64,000 nucleotides of DNA, taken from CAVYEM01 sp963767635. Lineage in GTDB: Bacteria; Vulcanimicrobiota; Vulcanimicrobiia; Vulcanimicrobiales; Vulcanimicrobiaceae. Of this stretch, positions 1-9,153 are shown one piece after another. Every line of letters starts with the position of its first letter. The first letter of the stretch is position 1. Made by a program: the position numbers and the translations under genes. The notes below the pieces were generated by a model, which worked only from the letters and a program-made list of their open reading frames with translations, made no database searches and was not told where the DNA came from. Location of the stretch: NCBI GenBank assembly GCA_963767635.1, contig CAVYEM010000001.1, positions 1,984,001-2,048,000 of the forward strand, written 5' to 3'.

Positions 1-168
1 CGCGCCGCCGTACGCGTGCCCGCCATGCCTGCCGTGCCTGCGCATACCGCCGCCCCCTGACATTACCGGCGCGGGAGAAACGGCGCTGCCGCCGCGGGTC
101 GAGGCTTTTTGTCCGCATCCGCCCAGCAGCGCCAGCGCGATGATGCAGAGCACGATGTTCTTCGTCAT
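1..168 (-). CDS. Small lipoprotein, C-terminus cut by the window edge
   Basis: Fifty-six codons are visible from the ATG at 166-168. The product begins MTKNIVLCIIALALLGGC, a classic lipoprotein signal: two lysines, a hydrophobic run and a lipobox LGGC with the acceptor cysteine at residue 18. The following residues are Ser/Gly/Pro-rich and then Gly/His/Arg-rich (a GGGGMRRHGRHGGH stretch), which looks like a low-complexity or metal-binding tail. Its start codon overlaps the hutF stop (ATGA), so it is probably the last translated gene of the hut transcript. The function is unknown; export and lipidation are inferred from the signal alone. Confidence 0.6.
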   Translation of the reverse strand, partial: MTKNIVLCIIALALLGGCGQKASTRGGSAVSPAPVMSGGGGMRRHGRHGGHAYGGA

Positions 169-1448
169 AGCCGAAGGTTCGGCAAGAGCGCGGCGATCGC
201 ATCCAGCGCTCCGCACGGCGGACCTTGACCGGCGCGCCGAACGCAGCGGCCGCCGACGTATGTTTCGCGCACCCACGCGCTGTCCGCCCGGTACACGACC
301 GCGTTGGCCGCCGGCGCCCACGGATCGATTCCGGTCGCATGCAGCACGACGTAATCCGCGTACGCCCCTTCACGAAGCTCGCCGGCGTTTACACCGATCG
401 CGGCGGCTCCCTGGGCCGTGCCGAGCGCGAGCGCGATTCCCGCGCTCAACGCGCTCGCATCCTGTTGAACGACCTTTTGCAGCAGCGCGGCAGCGCGCAT
501 TTCTTCGAAGATCGACGGCTTGACGTCGGCGTCGGTGCCCAAACCCATGGGAACCTGCAGCGCCTGCAGGCCGCGCACGTCGCAAATTCCGTCGCCCAAA
601 TATTGATTCGTCATGGGATTGTGAATGACGCGCGCCCCGCTGCTCGCAAGTAGCTGCTTTTCCGCCTCGGAGATATAGATCGCATGAATCGCGATGGTGC
701 GCTCGTTGAGCGCGCCAAGCGCGTCGAGAAGCGCGATCGGTGTTTTTCCGAACCGTTCGAGCGTTTGCGCGCCTTCGTACGGCGCTTCGGCGACATGCAC
801 GTGCATCGTGCATCGCTCGCTTTCGGCAAACTGGGCGGCCGCGCGCAGCATGTCCTGCGAGGCCGCGTGCAACGAGTGAGGCGCCACGCACACCTGCATG
901 CCGGGGTAAGCCGACATGAGCGCACGCGTGCGATCCGCGGCAACGTCGATCGTTTCGCGAAATTGAAAGGGCGCGTAATCCGCATCCATCCAAGTGCGCG
1001 CGAATACGAGCCGGATCCCGGCATCGCGTGCCGCGCGAATCGCTTCGTGCGCGTGATCGTTCCCCTCGCCGTTGAGATAAAAAAACTCTGCTACGGTGGT
1101 AATGCCGGCCGCCAGCATCTCGTCGAACGCCAAGCGAAAGGTCCAATAAATCTGGGGCGGCGTCAGCTGCGGAACGACTTTGTACAGCGCCTCGCTGCGC
1201 CACCGTTCGAACGGGAGATCGTCGGCCCACCCTCGCATGAGAATTTGATACGCGTGGCTGTGGCCGTTGATGAAACCGGGCACGACGATCGCGTCGTCCC
1301 CGAAGCTGCGAACCGGCGCATCGGCAAAGCGGTGACGCACGTCCTCAAATGCACCGGCCGCAACGATCCGTTCGCCCTCGATCGCAAAGGCGAAATCGCG
1401 CCGCTCATCTCCTGCAACGAGCGCGCGCGCACAACGCACGACCGTCAC
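165..1448 (-). CDS. hutF: Amidohydrolase, probable formimidoylglutamate deiminase HutF
   Basis: A 427-residue metal-dependent hydrolase of the amidohydrolase superfamily. The metal ligands are visible in order: H63-S-H65, H216/H218 (HVHVAE), H255 and D306 in GLGTDADVKPS. The TTVAEF block near 117-122 and the N-P-M-T-N-Q-Y-L-G-D-G block near 277-287 resemble HutF and its relatives. HutF converts N-formimidoyl-glutamate to N-formyl-glutamate and ammonia in the five-step histidine pathway, and no other enzyme for this step lies in the window. It overlaps hutI by 4 nt (ATGA) and the lipoprotein gene by 4 nt, so translation is coupled. A related deaminase (for example of the methylthioadenosine/S-adenosylhomocysteine group) is possible from sequence alone; the hut context decides the call. 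Confidence 0.7.
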   Translation of the reverse strand: MTVVRCARALVAGDERRDFAFAIEGERIVAAGAFEDVRHRFADAPVRSFGDDAIVVPGFINGHSHAYQILMRGWADDLPFERWRSEALYKVVPQLTPPQIYWTFRLAFDEMLAAGITTVAEFFYLNGEGNDHAHEAIRAARDAGIRLVFARTWMDADYAPFQFRETIDVAADRTRALMSAYPGMQVCVAPHSLHAASQDMLRAAAQFAESERCTMHVHVAEAPYEGAQTLERFGKTPIALLDALGALNERTIAIHAIYISEAEKQLLASSGARVIHNPMTNQYLGDGICDVRGLQALQVPMGLGTDADVKPSIFEEMRAAALLQKVVQQDASALSAGIALALGTAQGAAAIGVNAGELREGAYADYVVLHATGIDPWAPAANAVVYRADSAWVRETYVGGRCVRRAGQGPPCGALDAIAALLPNLRL

Positions 1449-2659
1449 GCTACCCGTTGGCCTTTTTGGAACACCGCGGCAGCCAAGTTTCCGCCGAACT
1501 GCCAGCCGAACTCGTGCGGCGATTCAATCTGCAGCGCGACGAAATCCGCACGCGCTCCCACGCGTAGTACGCCCGCCGCCGCGCGGAGCGAACGCGCCCC
1601 AATGCGGGTAACGCCGTCCAACGCTTCTGCGGCCGACATTCCGAAGAGCTTGCGTCCGAAGTACGCCACCGTTTGCAGGTTGAAGCACGGCGAGGTGCCG
1701 GGATTGTAATCGCTCGCGAGCGCCACGCACCCGCCTCGTGAGAGAATTTCACGAACGGGCGCGCGTTGCGGCAGGTCTAAGTACGCAATAGTCGCCGGGC
1801 ACGCCACAACGACGATATCCCGATCGACGATCGCGCGCACATCCTCATCGTGAACGTAGTTGCAGTGATCCACCGCATCGACGCCGAAGGCGGCCGCCAT
1901 GCGTGCCGCGCCGGCGAACGACATCTCGTCGCAGTGCACGCGCAGTCGAAGCCCATAAGCGCGCGCCGACTGCAGATAGCGCGCCGTTTGTTCGGGCGAG
2001 AAAAACCCCGGCTCGCAAAACGCATCGGCGTACACCGCACCGTGCGCGCGCGCGAACGGCAGGCACTGGTCGATCAAGTAGTCGACGTAATCCGTCTCGC
2101 GCAGAAACTCCGGCGGAAGCGCATGCGCGCCCAAAAACGTCGACACCAGCTGCGGCAGGCCCGCTTCATCGCGATGCGCGTCGATGAGATCGAGCAACTC
2201 CATCTCGCCGGGCTTGTGCAGCGCGTAGCCGGTTTTTGTTTCCAGCGTCGTCGTGCCGTGCTTGAGCATGAGCCGGAGTCGCGCTGCGATGAGCCGCCAA
2301 AAGTCGCGCGGCTCTTCGAGCGCCTTGCGCGTTTGCTCGACGGTGTAGAGCATGCCAAGGGGCGCTTGTTCTCCGCGCTGCCGCGCCGCAAAGTCCGGCT
2401 CGCGATCGCCGGCAAATAGCGGGTGCGCGTGCGCGTCGACCAGGCCCGGAACGATCGTGCAACCGGCAAACTCCTGCAAATCTTCGGCGCTACGGTATTG
2501 CGCAGGCAGTTCATCGACGCGTCCAATCCATGCGATCTCGCCGCCTTCGCACGCAAGAGCCCCGTCGGCCAGCATCCCCAGATCCTGGAACGATACGCCG
2601 CATTGCGGAGCGTCGGATGCATTTGTTACGAGCGTTTTGGCACGAACTACAACCGCCAC
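1445..2659 (-). CDS. hutI: Imidazolonepropionase
   Basis: A 404-residue amidohydrolase that opens the imidazolone ring of 4-imidazolone-5-propanoate to give N-formimidoyl-glutamate, the third step of histidine breakdown in the cytosol. Diagnostic blocks are H77-A-H79-P-L-F-A-G-D-R (metal ligands), GTTTLETKTGYAL, GAHALPPEF, VHCDEMSF and ASDYNPGTSP, all in the expected order, and the length is normal for the family. It starts 9 nt after the stop of the nuclease gene and overlaps hutF by 4 nt. The foreign-looking methyltransferase/nuclease pair therefore separates it from hutU while keeping everything in one direction and tightly spaced. Confidence 0.95.
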   Translation of the reverse strand: MAVVVRAKTLVTNASDAPQCGVSFQDLGMLADGALACEGGEIAWIGRVDELPAQYRSAEDLQEFAGCTIVPGLVDAHAHPLFAGDREPDFAARQRGEQAPLGMLYTVEQTRKALEEPRDFWRLIAARLRLMLKHGTTTLETKTGYALHKPGEMELLDLIDAHRDEAGLPQLVSTFLGAHALPPEFLRETDYVDYLIDQCLPFARAHGAVYADAFCEPGFFSPEQTARYLQSARAYGLRLRVHCDEMSFAGAARMAAAFGVDAVDHCNYVHDEDVRAIVDRDIVVVACPATIAYLDLPQRAPVREILSRGGCVALASDYNPGTSPCFNLQTVAYFGRKLFGMSAAEALDGVTRIGARSLRAAAGVLRVGARADFVALQIESPHEFGWQFGGNLAAAVFQKGQRVA

Positions 2660-2668
2660 TGGACTCAG

Positions 2669-3466
2669 CTATTCTTCCAAGAAGGGATCGCGAGCCAAAA
2701 ATATTCGACGAATCTTGTCTGCGTACTCTTCTATCGTCAGCTCGACTTGATCCCATACATCGTACACGCGGTAGCCATGTGCCGCCTCAGAATGGGGACG
2801 GATTCCCGGGATGCGAACTTCGGCTACAAGGTACTCACGAGTTGTCTCGTCTTGGAGCACGGGGTCGAATAACACAAAGGCTAAGCTTTCAAACTTTTCA
2901 GGAGACTGTTCGTGCGATATTCGGCCCGATATGCTTCGAAGGTATTTTATTGCTCGTTGCGCTGTTGCATTCCGCCTGGAAGTTGCATCGAACGCTGCCG
3001 ATGCCGGCATAGCGAATAGACCGCACATAACGGTGTATGGCGACCGCATATGGACGCTCGTAGCTTCCGCGCAAAGGTCACCGAATCGATTTTTGAAATT
3101 TTTATTGTAATTGTGCGTACGGTTGTCGCGTGTCGTGATCGTTTTTATCGACACCGCCAGAAGAAGGCCATCCTGTTCATCGGCGATGCTTACATCGAGT
3201 TTTTTTCGGCCGAATCCTCCGAGAAAGTACTTTTCAGGGCTTTCCCGCTTGATTAGCTTTAGACGTTTGACGGGCGGCTGCTCCGCCGCGTCGCTTTTTG
3301 GACGCCGAGGCGAAGCTTTGGCGAAGATTGGCCGCGTCCGCAAAACGGCTGCCATCTCGAAAGCCAGTTCTCGCGAGAGCAACTCGGAATAGGCCTTCTT
3401 TACCGCCTGTCGTTCATCGTCTGCCGGGATGGGACCGGCCAATTGGATGGCGCGATCGAGGCTCAT
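2669..3466 (-). CDS. Candidate restriction-type nuclease (hypothetical)
   Basis: A 265-residue protein of unknown family. The central part contains a hydrophobic-strand pattern, D91-VSIAD then GLLLAVS-I-K108, which could be a PD-(D/E)xK-type nuclease core in which the middle acid is replaced by serine (S106). It continues with a basic, Asn-rich segment THNYNKNFKNRFGD (residues 118-130) and E134. The start ATG overlaps the end of the adjacent adenine methyltransferase by 4 nt (ATGA), the arrangement expected for a restriction enzyme with its protecting methylase. The gene and its partner look more A+T-rich than the flanking hut genes, which suggests transfer. The nuclease assignment rests on context plus a weak motif; a regulatory or specificity partner is the alternative. 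Confidence 0.5.
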   Translation of the reverse strand: MSLDRAIQLAGPIPADDERQAVKKAYSELLSRELAFEMAAVLRTRPIFAKASPRRPKSDAAEQPPVKRLKLIKRESPEKYFLGGFGRKKLDVSIADEQDGLLLAVSIKTITTRDNRTHNYNKNFKNRFGDLCAEATSVHMRSPYTVMCGLFAMPASAAFDATSRRNATAQRAIKYLRSISGRISHEQSPEKFESLAFVLFDPVLQDETTREYLVAEVRIPGIRPHSEAAHGYRVYDVWDQVELTIEEYADKIRRIFLARDPFLEE

Positions 3467-5065
3467 CTTCTTCTGGGCTTCATTCTTCGCTGCCTAAGCT
3501 CCAAAGCTGCGTCTGCAAGTCGCCTCAGATCGCGTTGAGCGACACCGGTAACGCCCGAAACTCGATCATCCACGAACCGAACTGCTTCATCCAAAGAACC
3601 GCGTCTTACAAGTGCATCCACATCCCTAAACTCTGCCGGCGTAAATGCCCCGTTTAGATCCACGAGGATGACGCGCTCCGCTTCAGTCGGCTCAAGCTTC
3701 AGCATGCCTCCACCCAAAGCGTGTCCTTCTATTTCGATGCTTAGGGCAGTCAAGGACGAGAGCCAGCTGAATGCAACGGAACGAGGATCGCACTTCTCGC
3801 GAACCGACCTCAAAATGTGCAAAGAGTTCCCGGCAAGCACATTCGCTTCGTTTACGACGACAGCCGGACGCTCTCCGGACATTGAGGTCAAGAATCCTTC
3901 CGGCCAATAAACGTGCGGCACGCTGTACCACGGCTTTCGGACTCGACATTTGTACCGCAAGGGGACCTCTTTTACGGCTCCCTCTACGATGTATTTCCGT
4001 ACCGGTTCAGAAAGCTTGGAGTCAGGCAAAATCCGCAGCAGGTAGCCGCTGGTACCACTTTCATTTCCGCTTCTCCAGTCGGCTACTGAATATGCAAGGC
4101 CCGCTAGCGAACCACCACGATAGACGGTCGGACTTAGAAACTTGTGCGGTATCCGTCTTCGTCGGGCCTCGGCTTCGGAGAGGTGGAAAAATTCGTTTGC
4201 GCCCGTCACATAGCCAATGTCGGCGCGCATGCGCGTGCCAAGCCTGTAGGCCAGGCCGCTGTCCAATAGTCGATCCAGGATTTTCGCACTTGCGGGATCG
4301 ATCAATGCCTCTTTGATTCTCTTGGAGCCACCTAAATATGCCTGCGGATCAACCGGTGTTCCCATAGATTCAAACGTGGATTCCCGAACTTCGGCGATGT
4401 CCGCCGCCTCGATGTGCAGCAGCTTCTTGCAGCGGCTTCCCTTCCCGGATGCAAGAACGACAAGAGCATCCTGCGCCAGCTCCGGAAACAGTCGTTGCCG
4501 GAACGTGAGAATGATAACTTCCTCGAACACCGCATTCAGATATTTTAAAACGGGTTTGGCATAGTCTGCATGCAGCAGTTCACTGGGCAGCACCAGACCC
4601 AGGCGACCGCCATCGGCAAGCAGCTCGGACGAACATACAACGAAGGGCGCCCACGAACTGCTTAACCGACTCGAGCTTTACGCCGGCCCGAGCGCACCGA
4701 AACAACGCTTTTTCCCGGCTTGCTCCGACGAACGACTGATACCGAATGAAAGGCGGATTGCCGATTACCGCATCAAACGTTCCTTCTTCAATATCAAAGA
4801 AGTCGCTGGTTAAGATGCGCACCCGAGGATCATCGCCCATGCTGGCACGGGTTTCGTCCGCTTGCACCGCGCTGATTTCGATGCCGGTAATGCTAACCGC
4901 ACGCGCAGCACACAAAGACGCGGCGTGCAAGAAGGCTCCGTCGCCACAACTCGGATCAAGAACACGGTCGCGATCACGCACAACCCAGTTCGCAATAAGT
5001 GCGGCTACGGCAGTGTCCGTGTAGTAGGCTCCCAACGCCTTGCGCTGGGCGGCGCCATAGATCAT
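3463..5065 (-). pseudogene. N6-adenine DNA methyltransferase (TaqI/Eco57I-like), frameshifted
   Basis: The N-terminal half (ATG at 5063-5065) shows motif X (ALGAYYTD, residues 10-17), the SAM-binding motif I DPSCGDGAF (37-45) and the catalytic motif IV NPPF followed by IRYQSF (103-112). This frame runs out at 4580. The continuation WAPFVVCSSELLADGGRLG and LVLPSELLHADY, typical of this class, lies in another frame that runs to 3463 and includes the long C-terminal target-recognition region. One surplus base near 4655-4670 explains the break. As written, motifs and specificity domain would be made as two separate chains. It follows the hutU stop by about 50 nt and overlaps the candidate nuclease. 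The exact start is uncertain; a GTG upstream is also possible. Methylation of adenine to protect DNA is the expected role if intact. Confidence 0.8.
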
Positions 5066-5114
5066 GCGATTAGGCGTTCGCTGACCCTGGGCGAACACCT
5101 GTTCGAGAAGCCGG

Positions 5115-6776
5115 TTACAACCGCCAATCGATGGCTTTCTCGTCGGCCGTGTCAACGGCGATCTCGTACCCCGCATCCGCATGCCGCACGACGCCCATAC
5201 CGCAATCGGTGCACAAGACGCATTCCAACCGTTCGCGCGCGTCCTCGCTGCCGTCGGCGACGACGACCATTCCCGCGTGCAGACTGTAGCCTATTCCGAC
5301 GCCTCCGCCATGATGGAACGACACCCAATGCGCACCGGCAGCGGTATTGAGCAGCGCATTCAGAATCGGCCAGTCGGCAATTGCATCGCTGCCGTCTTTC
5401 ATCGATTCCGTTTCGCGGTACGGCGAAGCCACGCTCCCCGTGTCGAGGTGATCGCGCCCAATGACGATCGGCGCTTTGAGCTCGCCGCTGGCCACCATCT
5501 CGTTGAATCGCAGACCGGCTTTCGCGCGATCGCCGTAACCCAGCCAGCAAATGCGAGCCGGAAGGCCCTGAAAGGCGACGCGTTCGCGCGCCAATGTTAT
5601 CCAGCGGCGCAGGTGTTCGTCGTGCGGAAACAGCTCGAGCAGCGCTTCGTCGCAGCACGCGATGTCCGCCGCTTCTCCGGAGAGCGCCGCAAACCGGAAC
5701 GGGCCGCTGCCTTTGCAGAACAGCGGTCGAATGAACGCGGGCACGAAGCCGGGAAATTCGAAGGCACGCTCGACGCCGGCGCGCTGCGCCTGCGCGCGAA
5801 TATTGTTGCCGTAGTCGAACACAACGGCGCCCGCATCCAAGAAGTCTACCATCGCCGCGACATGCTTTGCCACCGTCGCAAGCCCGCGACGCTCATACTC
5901 CTGCGGGTCTTGCGCACGCAAAGCTTCGGCCTGAGAAAGCGACAGATCCATCGGCACGTAGCCGTGCAGCATATCGTGCGCGGAGGTTTGATCGGTCACC
6001 GCATCCGGCCGGAAACCCATTCCGTAAAGCGCGGGAAATTCCACGCCCGCATTGCCTTCGTATCCGACCGAAAGCGCCTTACCGCAGCGTCTGGCCTCTT
6101 CTACCAGCTTTAGCGCCTGACTGCGCGAGTCCGCCACGATGTCGAGGTACCGAAGGTCACGCCGCCGTTCCAGCCGCGCGCGATCCACGTCGATGACCAG
6201 CGCGACGCCCTGGTTCATAGTAATAGCCAGCGGCTGCGCCCCTCCCATGCCGCCCACGCCGGCCGTCAAGCACACGCGTCCGCGCAAGCTGCCTGCAAAA
6301 TTTCTGCGCGCGAGTTCAGCGAAGGTCTCGTACGTGCCTTGCACGATTCCTTGCGTGCCGATGTAGATCCACGAACCCGCCGTCATCTGGCCGTACATCG
6401 TCAGCCCTTGCGCTTCAAGCTCGCGAAAGACTTTCCAATCAGCCCATTTGGGCACGAGGTTGGAATTGGCAATGAGTACGCGCGGCGCGCGTGCATGCGT
6501 CTTCCATACTGCGACCGGCTTGCCGCTTTGGACGATCAGCGTTTCGTCGTTTCTCAAACGTTTGAGCGTACGCACGATCGCGTCGAACGCTTCCCATGAA
6601 CGGGCAGCACGTCCATTTCCGCCGTACACGACCAGATCGTCCGGACGTTCGGCGACCTGCGGATCCAGGTTGTTCATCAGCATGCGCAGCGCGGCTTCCT
6701 GCGGCCACGCTTGGCAAGAAATTTTCGTGCCGCGCGGCGCGCGCACCGTTCGAGGTCCACTTGCCAGCGTACTCAT
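5115..6776 (-). CDS. hutU: Urocanate hydratase (urocanase)
   Basis: A 553-residue enzyme, the standard length, that hydrates urocanate to 4-imidazolone-5-propanoate using tightly bound NAD+. Family blocks are YGGNGRAARSWEAF near residues 51-64, TMYGQMTAGSWIYIGTQGI, the glycine-rich NAD site AGVGGMGGAQPLA, and the C-terminal ICWLGYGDRAK and HHGGGVGIGYS segments. It overlaps hutH by 4 nt (ATGA at 6773-6776), so the first two pathway enzymes are translationally coupled. Downstream the hut order is broken by the methyltransferase/nuclease pair before hutI resumes. Confidence 0.97.
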   Translation of the reverse strand: MSTLASGPRTVRAPRGTKISCQAWPQEAALRMLMNNLDPQVAERPDDLVVYGGNGRAARSWEAFDAIVRTLKRLRNDETLIVQSGKPVAVWKTHARAPRVLIANSNLVPKWADWKVFRELEAQGLTMYGQMTAGSWIYIGTQGIVQGTYETFAELARRNFAGSLRGRVCLTAGVGGMGGAQPLAITMNQGVALVIDVDRARLERRRDLRYLDIVADSRSQALKLVEEARRCGKALSVGYEGNAGVEFPALYGMGFRPDAVTDQTSAHDMLHGYVPMDLSLSQAEALRAQDPQEYERRGLATVAKHVAAMVDFLDAGAVVFDYGNNIRAQAQRAGVERAFEFPGFVPAFIRPLFCKGSGPFRFAALSGEAADIACCDEALLELFPHDEHLRRWITLARERVAFQGLPARICWLGYGDRAKAGLRFNEMVASGELKAPIVIGRDHLDTGSVASPYRETESMKDGSDAIADWPILNALLNTAAGAHWVSFHHGGGVGIGYSLHAGMVVVADGSEDARERLECVLCTDCGMGVVRHADAGYEIAVDTADEKAIDWRL

Positions 6777-8320
6777 ACGAGCGACGCGCCGATGGCGTGC
6801 TGCGCGGCATCAACCAGTGCGCCGCTTCGAATGAGTTCGCGCGCTGCCGTGATGTCGGGCGAGGGCGCCCGATCGTCGGTCCAGGGCGCGATGCGCTCGC
6901 GCGCGCAATCGTACGCGGCCTGCGTTCCGGCTCCCGAACGCAGCGGGCGCCGGAAATCCGTGGCAACCAGCGCACCGAGCAGCTCGCACGCCAGAGCACC
7001 CTCGACGTTTTCGAGCACGCGATCCAAATTCACCGCCGCAGTAAGTCCCATGCTCACATGATCTTCTTGTCCCGCGGAAGTCGGGATCGAATCCACGCTA
7101 TTCGGCCAAGCCAGCCCCTTGTTTTCGGACACCATGGCGGCGGAGGTGTATTGCACGATCATCAGGCCGGACTGCAGGCCCGATCGCCCGGTCAAGAACA
7201 GCGGCAACCCGCGTTCTTCGGCGTTGAGCAGCAGATACAAGCGTCGCTCGCTGATGCCGGCGAGTTCCGCGAGCGCGATCTTGAGCAAATCTGAGGCCAG
7301 CGCCACCGGCTGTCCGTGAAAATTGCCGCCGGTGAGGAATTCACCGTCCTCAGGAAAGACGAGCGGATTGTCCGTTACGGAAATGGCTTCGATTTCGATG
7401 ACGCGCCGCGCGTGCGCCGCCGCGTCGCGCACCGCGCCGTGCACGACCGGAATGCAGCGGTACGAATATGGATCCTGCACGCGTCCGCAGTCGCGATGCG
7501 ATTCCATGATTTGCGACTGCTCGAGCAAGCCGCGCAAGTTGTCTGCAACGCGCGCTTGACCGGGATGAGGGCGCAGCGCGTTGATGCGCCGGTCGAACAC
7601 GCGATCGGTCCCGAGAAACGCCTCCAGCGACATGGCGCCGATCACGTCGGCCGCCGCAAGCAACCGCTCCGAACGCAACAGGCACAGCGCCGCGACGCCC
7701 GTCATGACTTCCGTGCCGTTTACGAGTGCAAGCCCTTCTTTTGCGCCCAGTTCTATCGGCGCCAGGCCGGCGAGCTGCAATGCGCGCGCGCTGCTCATGC
7801 GCTCGCCGCGATAGAACGCTTCGCCTTCGCCGATGAGCGTGAGCGTCATGTGCGCGAGCGGCGCCAGGTCGCCGCTCGCGCCCACGGAACCTTGCCGGGG
7901 CACGACCGGCGTTACTCGCCGATTCAGCAATTCGATCAGCAAATCCAGCGTGCTCTCGCGAACGCCGGAATGCCCTGCTGAAAGCGAACTGACGCGCAGA
8001 ACGCCGGCCGCACGAACGAAGTGCGTAGCAAGCGGCTCTCCGGTACCGGCGGCGTGGCTGCGCACTAGGTTCAGCTGCAGCCGGGCTGCATCTTCGGGCT
8101 GCACCCGAACGTTGGCCAGACGGCCGAAGCCCGTGGTGATGCCGTAGATCGCCTCGCCTGCGCCGAACTTTTCGTCAACCAGGCGGCGCGCGGCCGCAAC
8201 GCGGCTGCGAGCGGCGCTCGTGACGCGTACCGGCGCTCCGTCTTGAGCGATGGCGCGAATGGCTTCGAGCGAGAGGTGCTCGCCGTCGAGATCGATCGTG
8301 GGTAAGGCGGTCGCGGTCAT
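6773..8320 (-). CDS. hutH: Histidine ammonia-lyase
   Basis: First step of histidine catabolism: elimination of ammonia from L-histidine to give trans-urocanate. The Ala-Ser-Gly triad that cyclises to the MIO electrophile is present in GSVGASGDLAPLAH (residues 148-150 from the chosen start). YGITTGFG near the N-terminus and the NGTEVMTG, HSGVRES and RVQDPYSYRC blocks are also typical. The ATG at 8318-8320 gives the usual N-terminus (MTATALPTIDLDG); the frame is open to an ATG at 8377, but that would add 19 residues with no family counterpart. It heads the hut genes and lies 41 nt downstream of a small secreted-protein gene on the same strand. Confidence 0.95.
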   Translation of the reverse strand: MTATALPTIDLDGEHLSLEAIRAIAQDGAPVRVTSAARSRVAAARRLVDEKFGAGEAIYGITTGFGRLANVRVQPEDAARLQLNLVRSHAAGTGEPLATHFVRAAGVLRVSSLSAGHSGVRESTLDLLIELLNRRVTPVVPRQGSVGASGDLAPLAHMTLTLIGEGEAFYRGERMSSARALQLAGLAPIELGAKEGLALVNGTEVMTGVAALCLLRSERLLAAADVIGAMSLEAFLGTDRVFDRRINALRPHPGQARVADNLRGLLEQSQIMESHRDCGRVQDPYSYRCIPVVHGAVRDAAAHARRVIEIEAISVTDNPLVFPEDGEFLTGGNFHGQPVALASDLLKIALAELAGISERRLYLLLNAEERGLPLFLTGRSGLQSGLMIVQYTSAAMVSENKGLAWPNSVDSIPTSAGQEDHVSMGLTAAVNLDRVLENVEGALACELLGALVATDFRRPLRSGAGTQAAYDCARERIAPWTDDRAPSPDITAARELIRSGALVDAAQHAIGASLV

Positions 8321-8361
8321 ACGTTGTTCTAGGTTAAACGGTGCGTCGGCCGAGCCTTGCG

Positions 8362-8880
8362 TTACAAGCGCGACCAATCGGCGTGCCGGCCGGCAACGAA
8401 CGGCGGCCCGCTTTGAATGACGATTTCTTCATGGTCTCGCAGGGGAATAGATCGCGGGTCGCTCCTCCAGCGTTTCCCGTTGACCGTAACGCGCAACGCA
8501 CGAGCACGCCCGGTTCGCACGCCGTCGGCTTGCGTGCGGCTGAGCGTTTTGTCCCAGATGTCGAAAAACTGCCCCAGCGTAAACGTGCCCGTCACGGGCG
8601 ATTCGATGTGAATGATGCCGTCGTCGGCGTGCGTGTGAATCCAGTACAGGCAACCGCCGCTGGACGGAATGCCGATTTGCCCGGGAATGCGCACCGCGCG
8701 TCCACGATCGAAGAGTTGAAGGTGCGTATGGACGTGTTCGACGGCGCCCTCGCTCACGTCGCACCGAATCCCGTCGATCGGCAGGCCCGCAAGCATACTC
8801 TGCGCGCGGGCGGGAGACCCGGCGAAAACCGGCGGTAAGAGCGCCGCGACGCACGCGAGGGTGGAGACCAATTTTTTCAC
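8362..8880 (-). CDS. Secreted conserved hypothetical protein with His-rich motifs
   Basis: The GTG at 8878-8880 gives a good signal peptide (VKKLVSTLACVAALLPPVFA, then an ARA-Q cleavage site), about 172 residues in all. The mature part holds C-x12-HVHTHLQLF, a stretch with CLYWIHTHADDGIIHIESP, and FTLGQFFDIWDKTLSRTQ. The repeated His-x-His pairs and two cysteines suggest a metal-binding or redox-linked periplasmic domain, but I cannot name a family function. It lies just upstream of hutH on the same strand and may share its promoter. The 273 bases upstream (8881-9153) hold no convincing gene. Confidence 0.65.
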   Translation of the reverse strand: MKKLVSTLACVAALLPPVFAGSPARAQSMLAGLPIDGIRCDVSEGAVEHVHTHLQLFDRGRAVRIPGQIGIPSSGGCLYWIHTHADDGIIHIESPVTGTFTLGQFFDIWDKTLSRTQADGVRTGRARALRVTVNGKRWRSDPRSIPLRDHEEIVIQSGPPFVAGRHADWSRL

Positions 8881-9153
8881 GATAACCTCGGCGGTGGATA
8901 CGGTGTGAATAACAAATAGTTTTTTGTGGAAACGCTGTGAATAGGCACGCGGCACACTTGCGACGATGTTTTCGGGATGATACCATGCTCGCACTTCAAT
9001 AAAACGAAGTGCGATGAACGTATAGTCGCGATCGGACCATGTTGACGATGCAGTCGCAACGTCGGCGATCCGAGTGGAACGGTCGAACCGTCGAGCAGCG
9101 TCAGTAGGGATTCTTCACCGAAGCCAAACAGGCGAGATCGATGCGTGAATACG

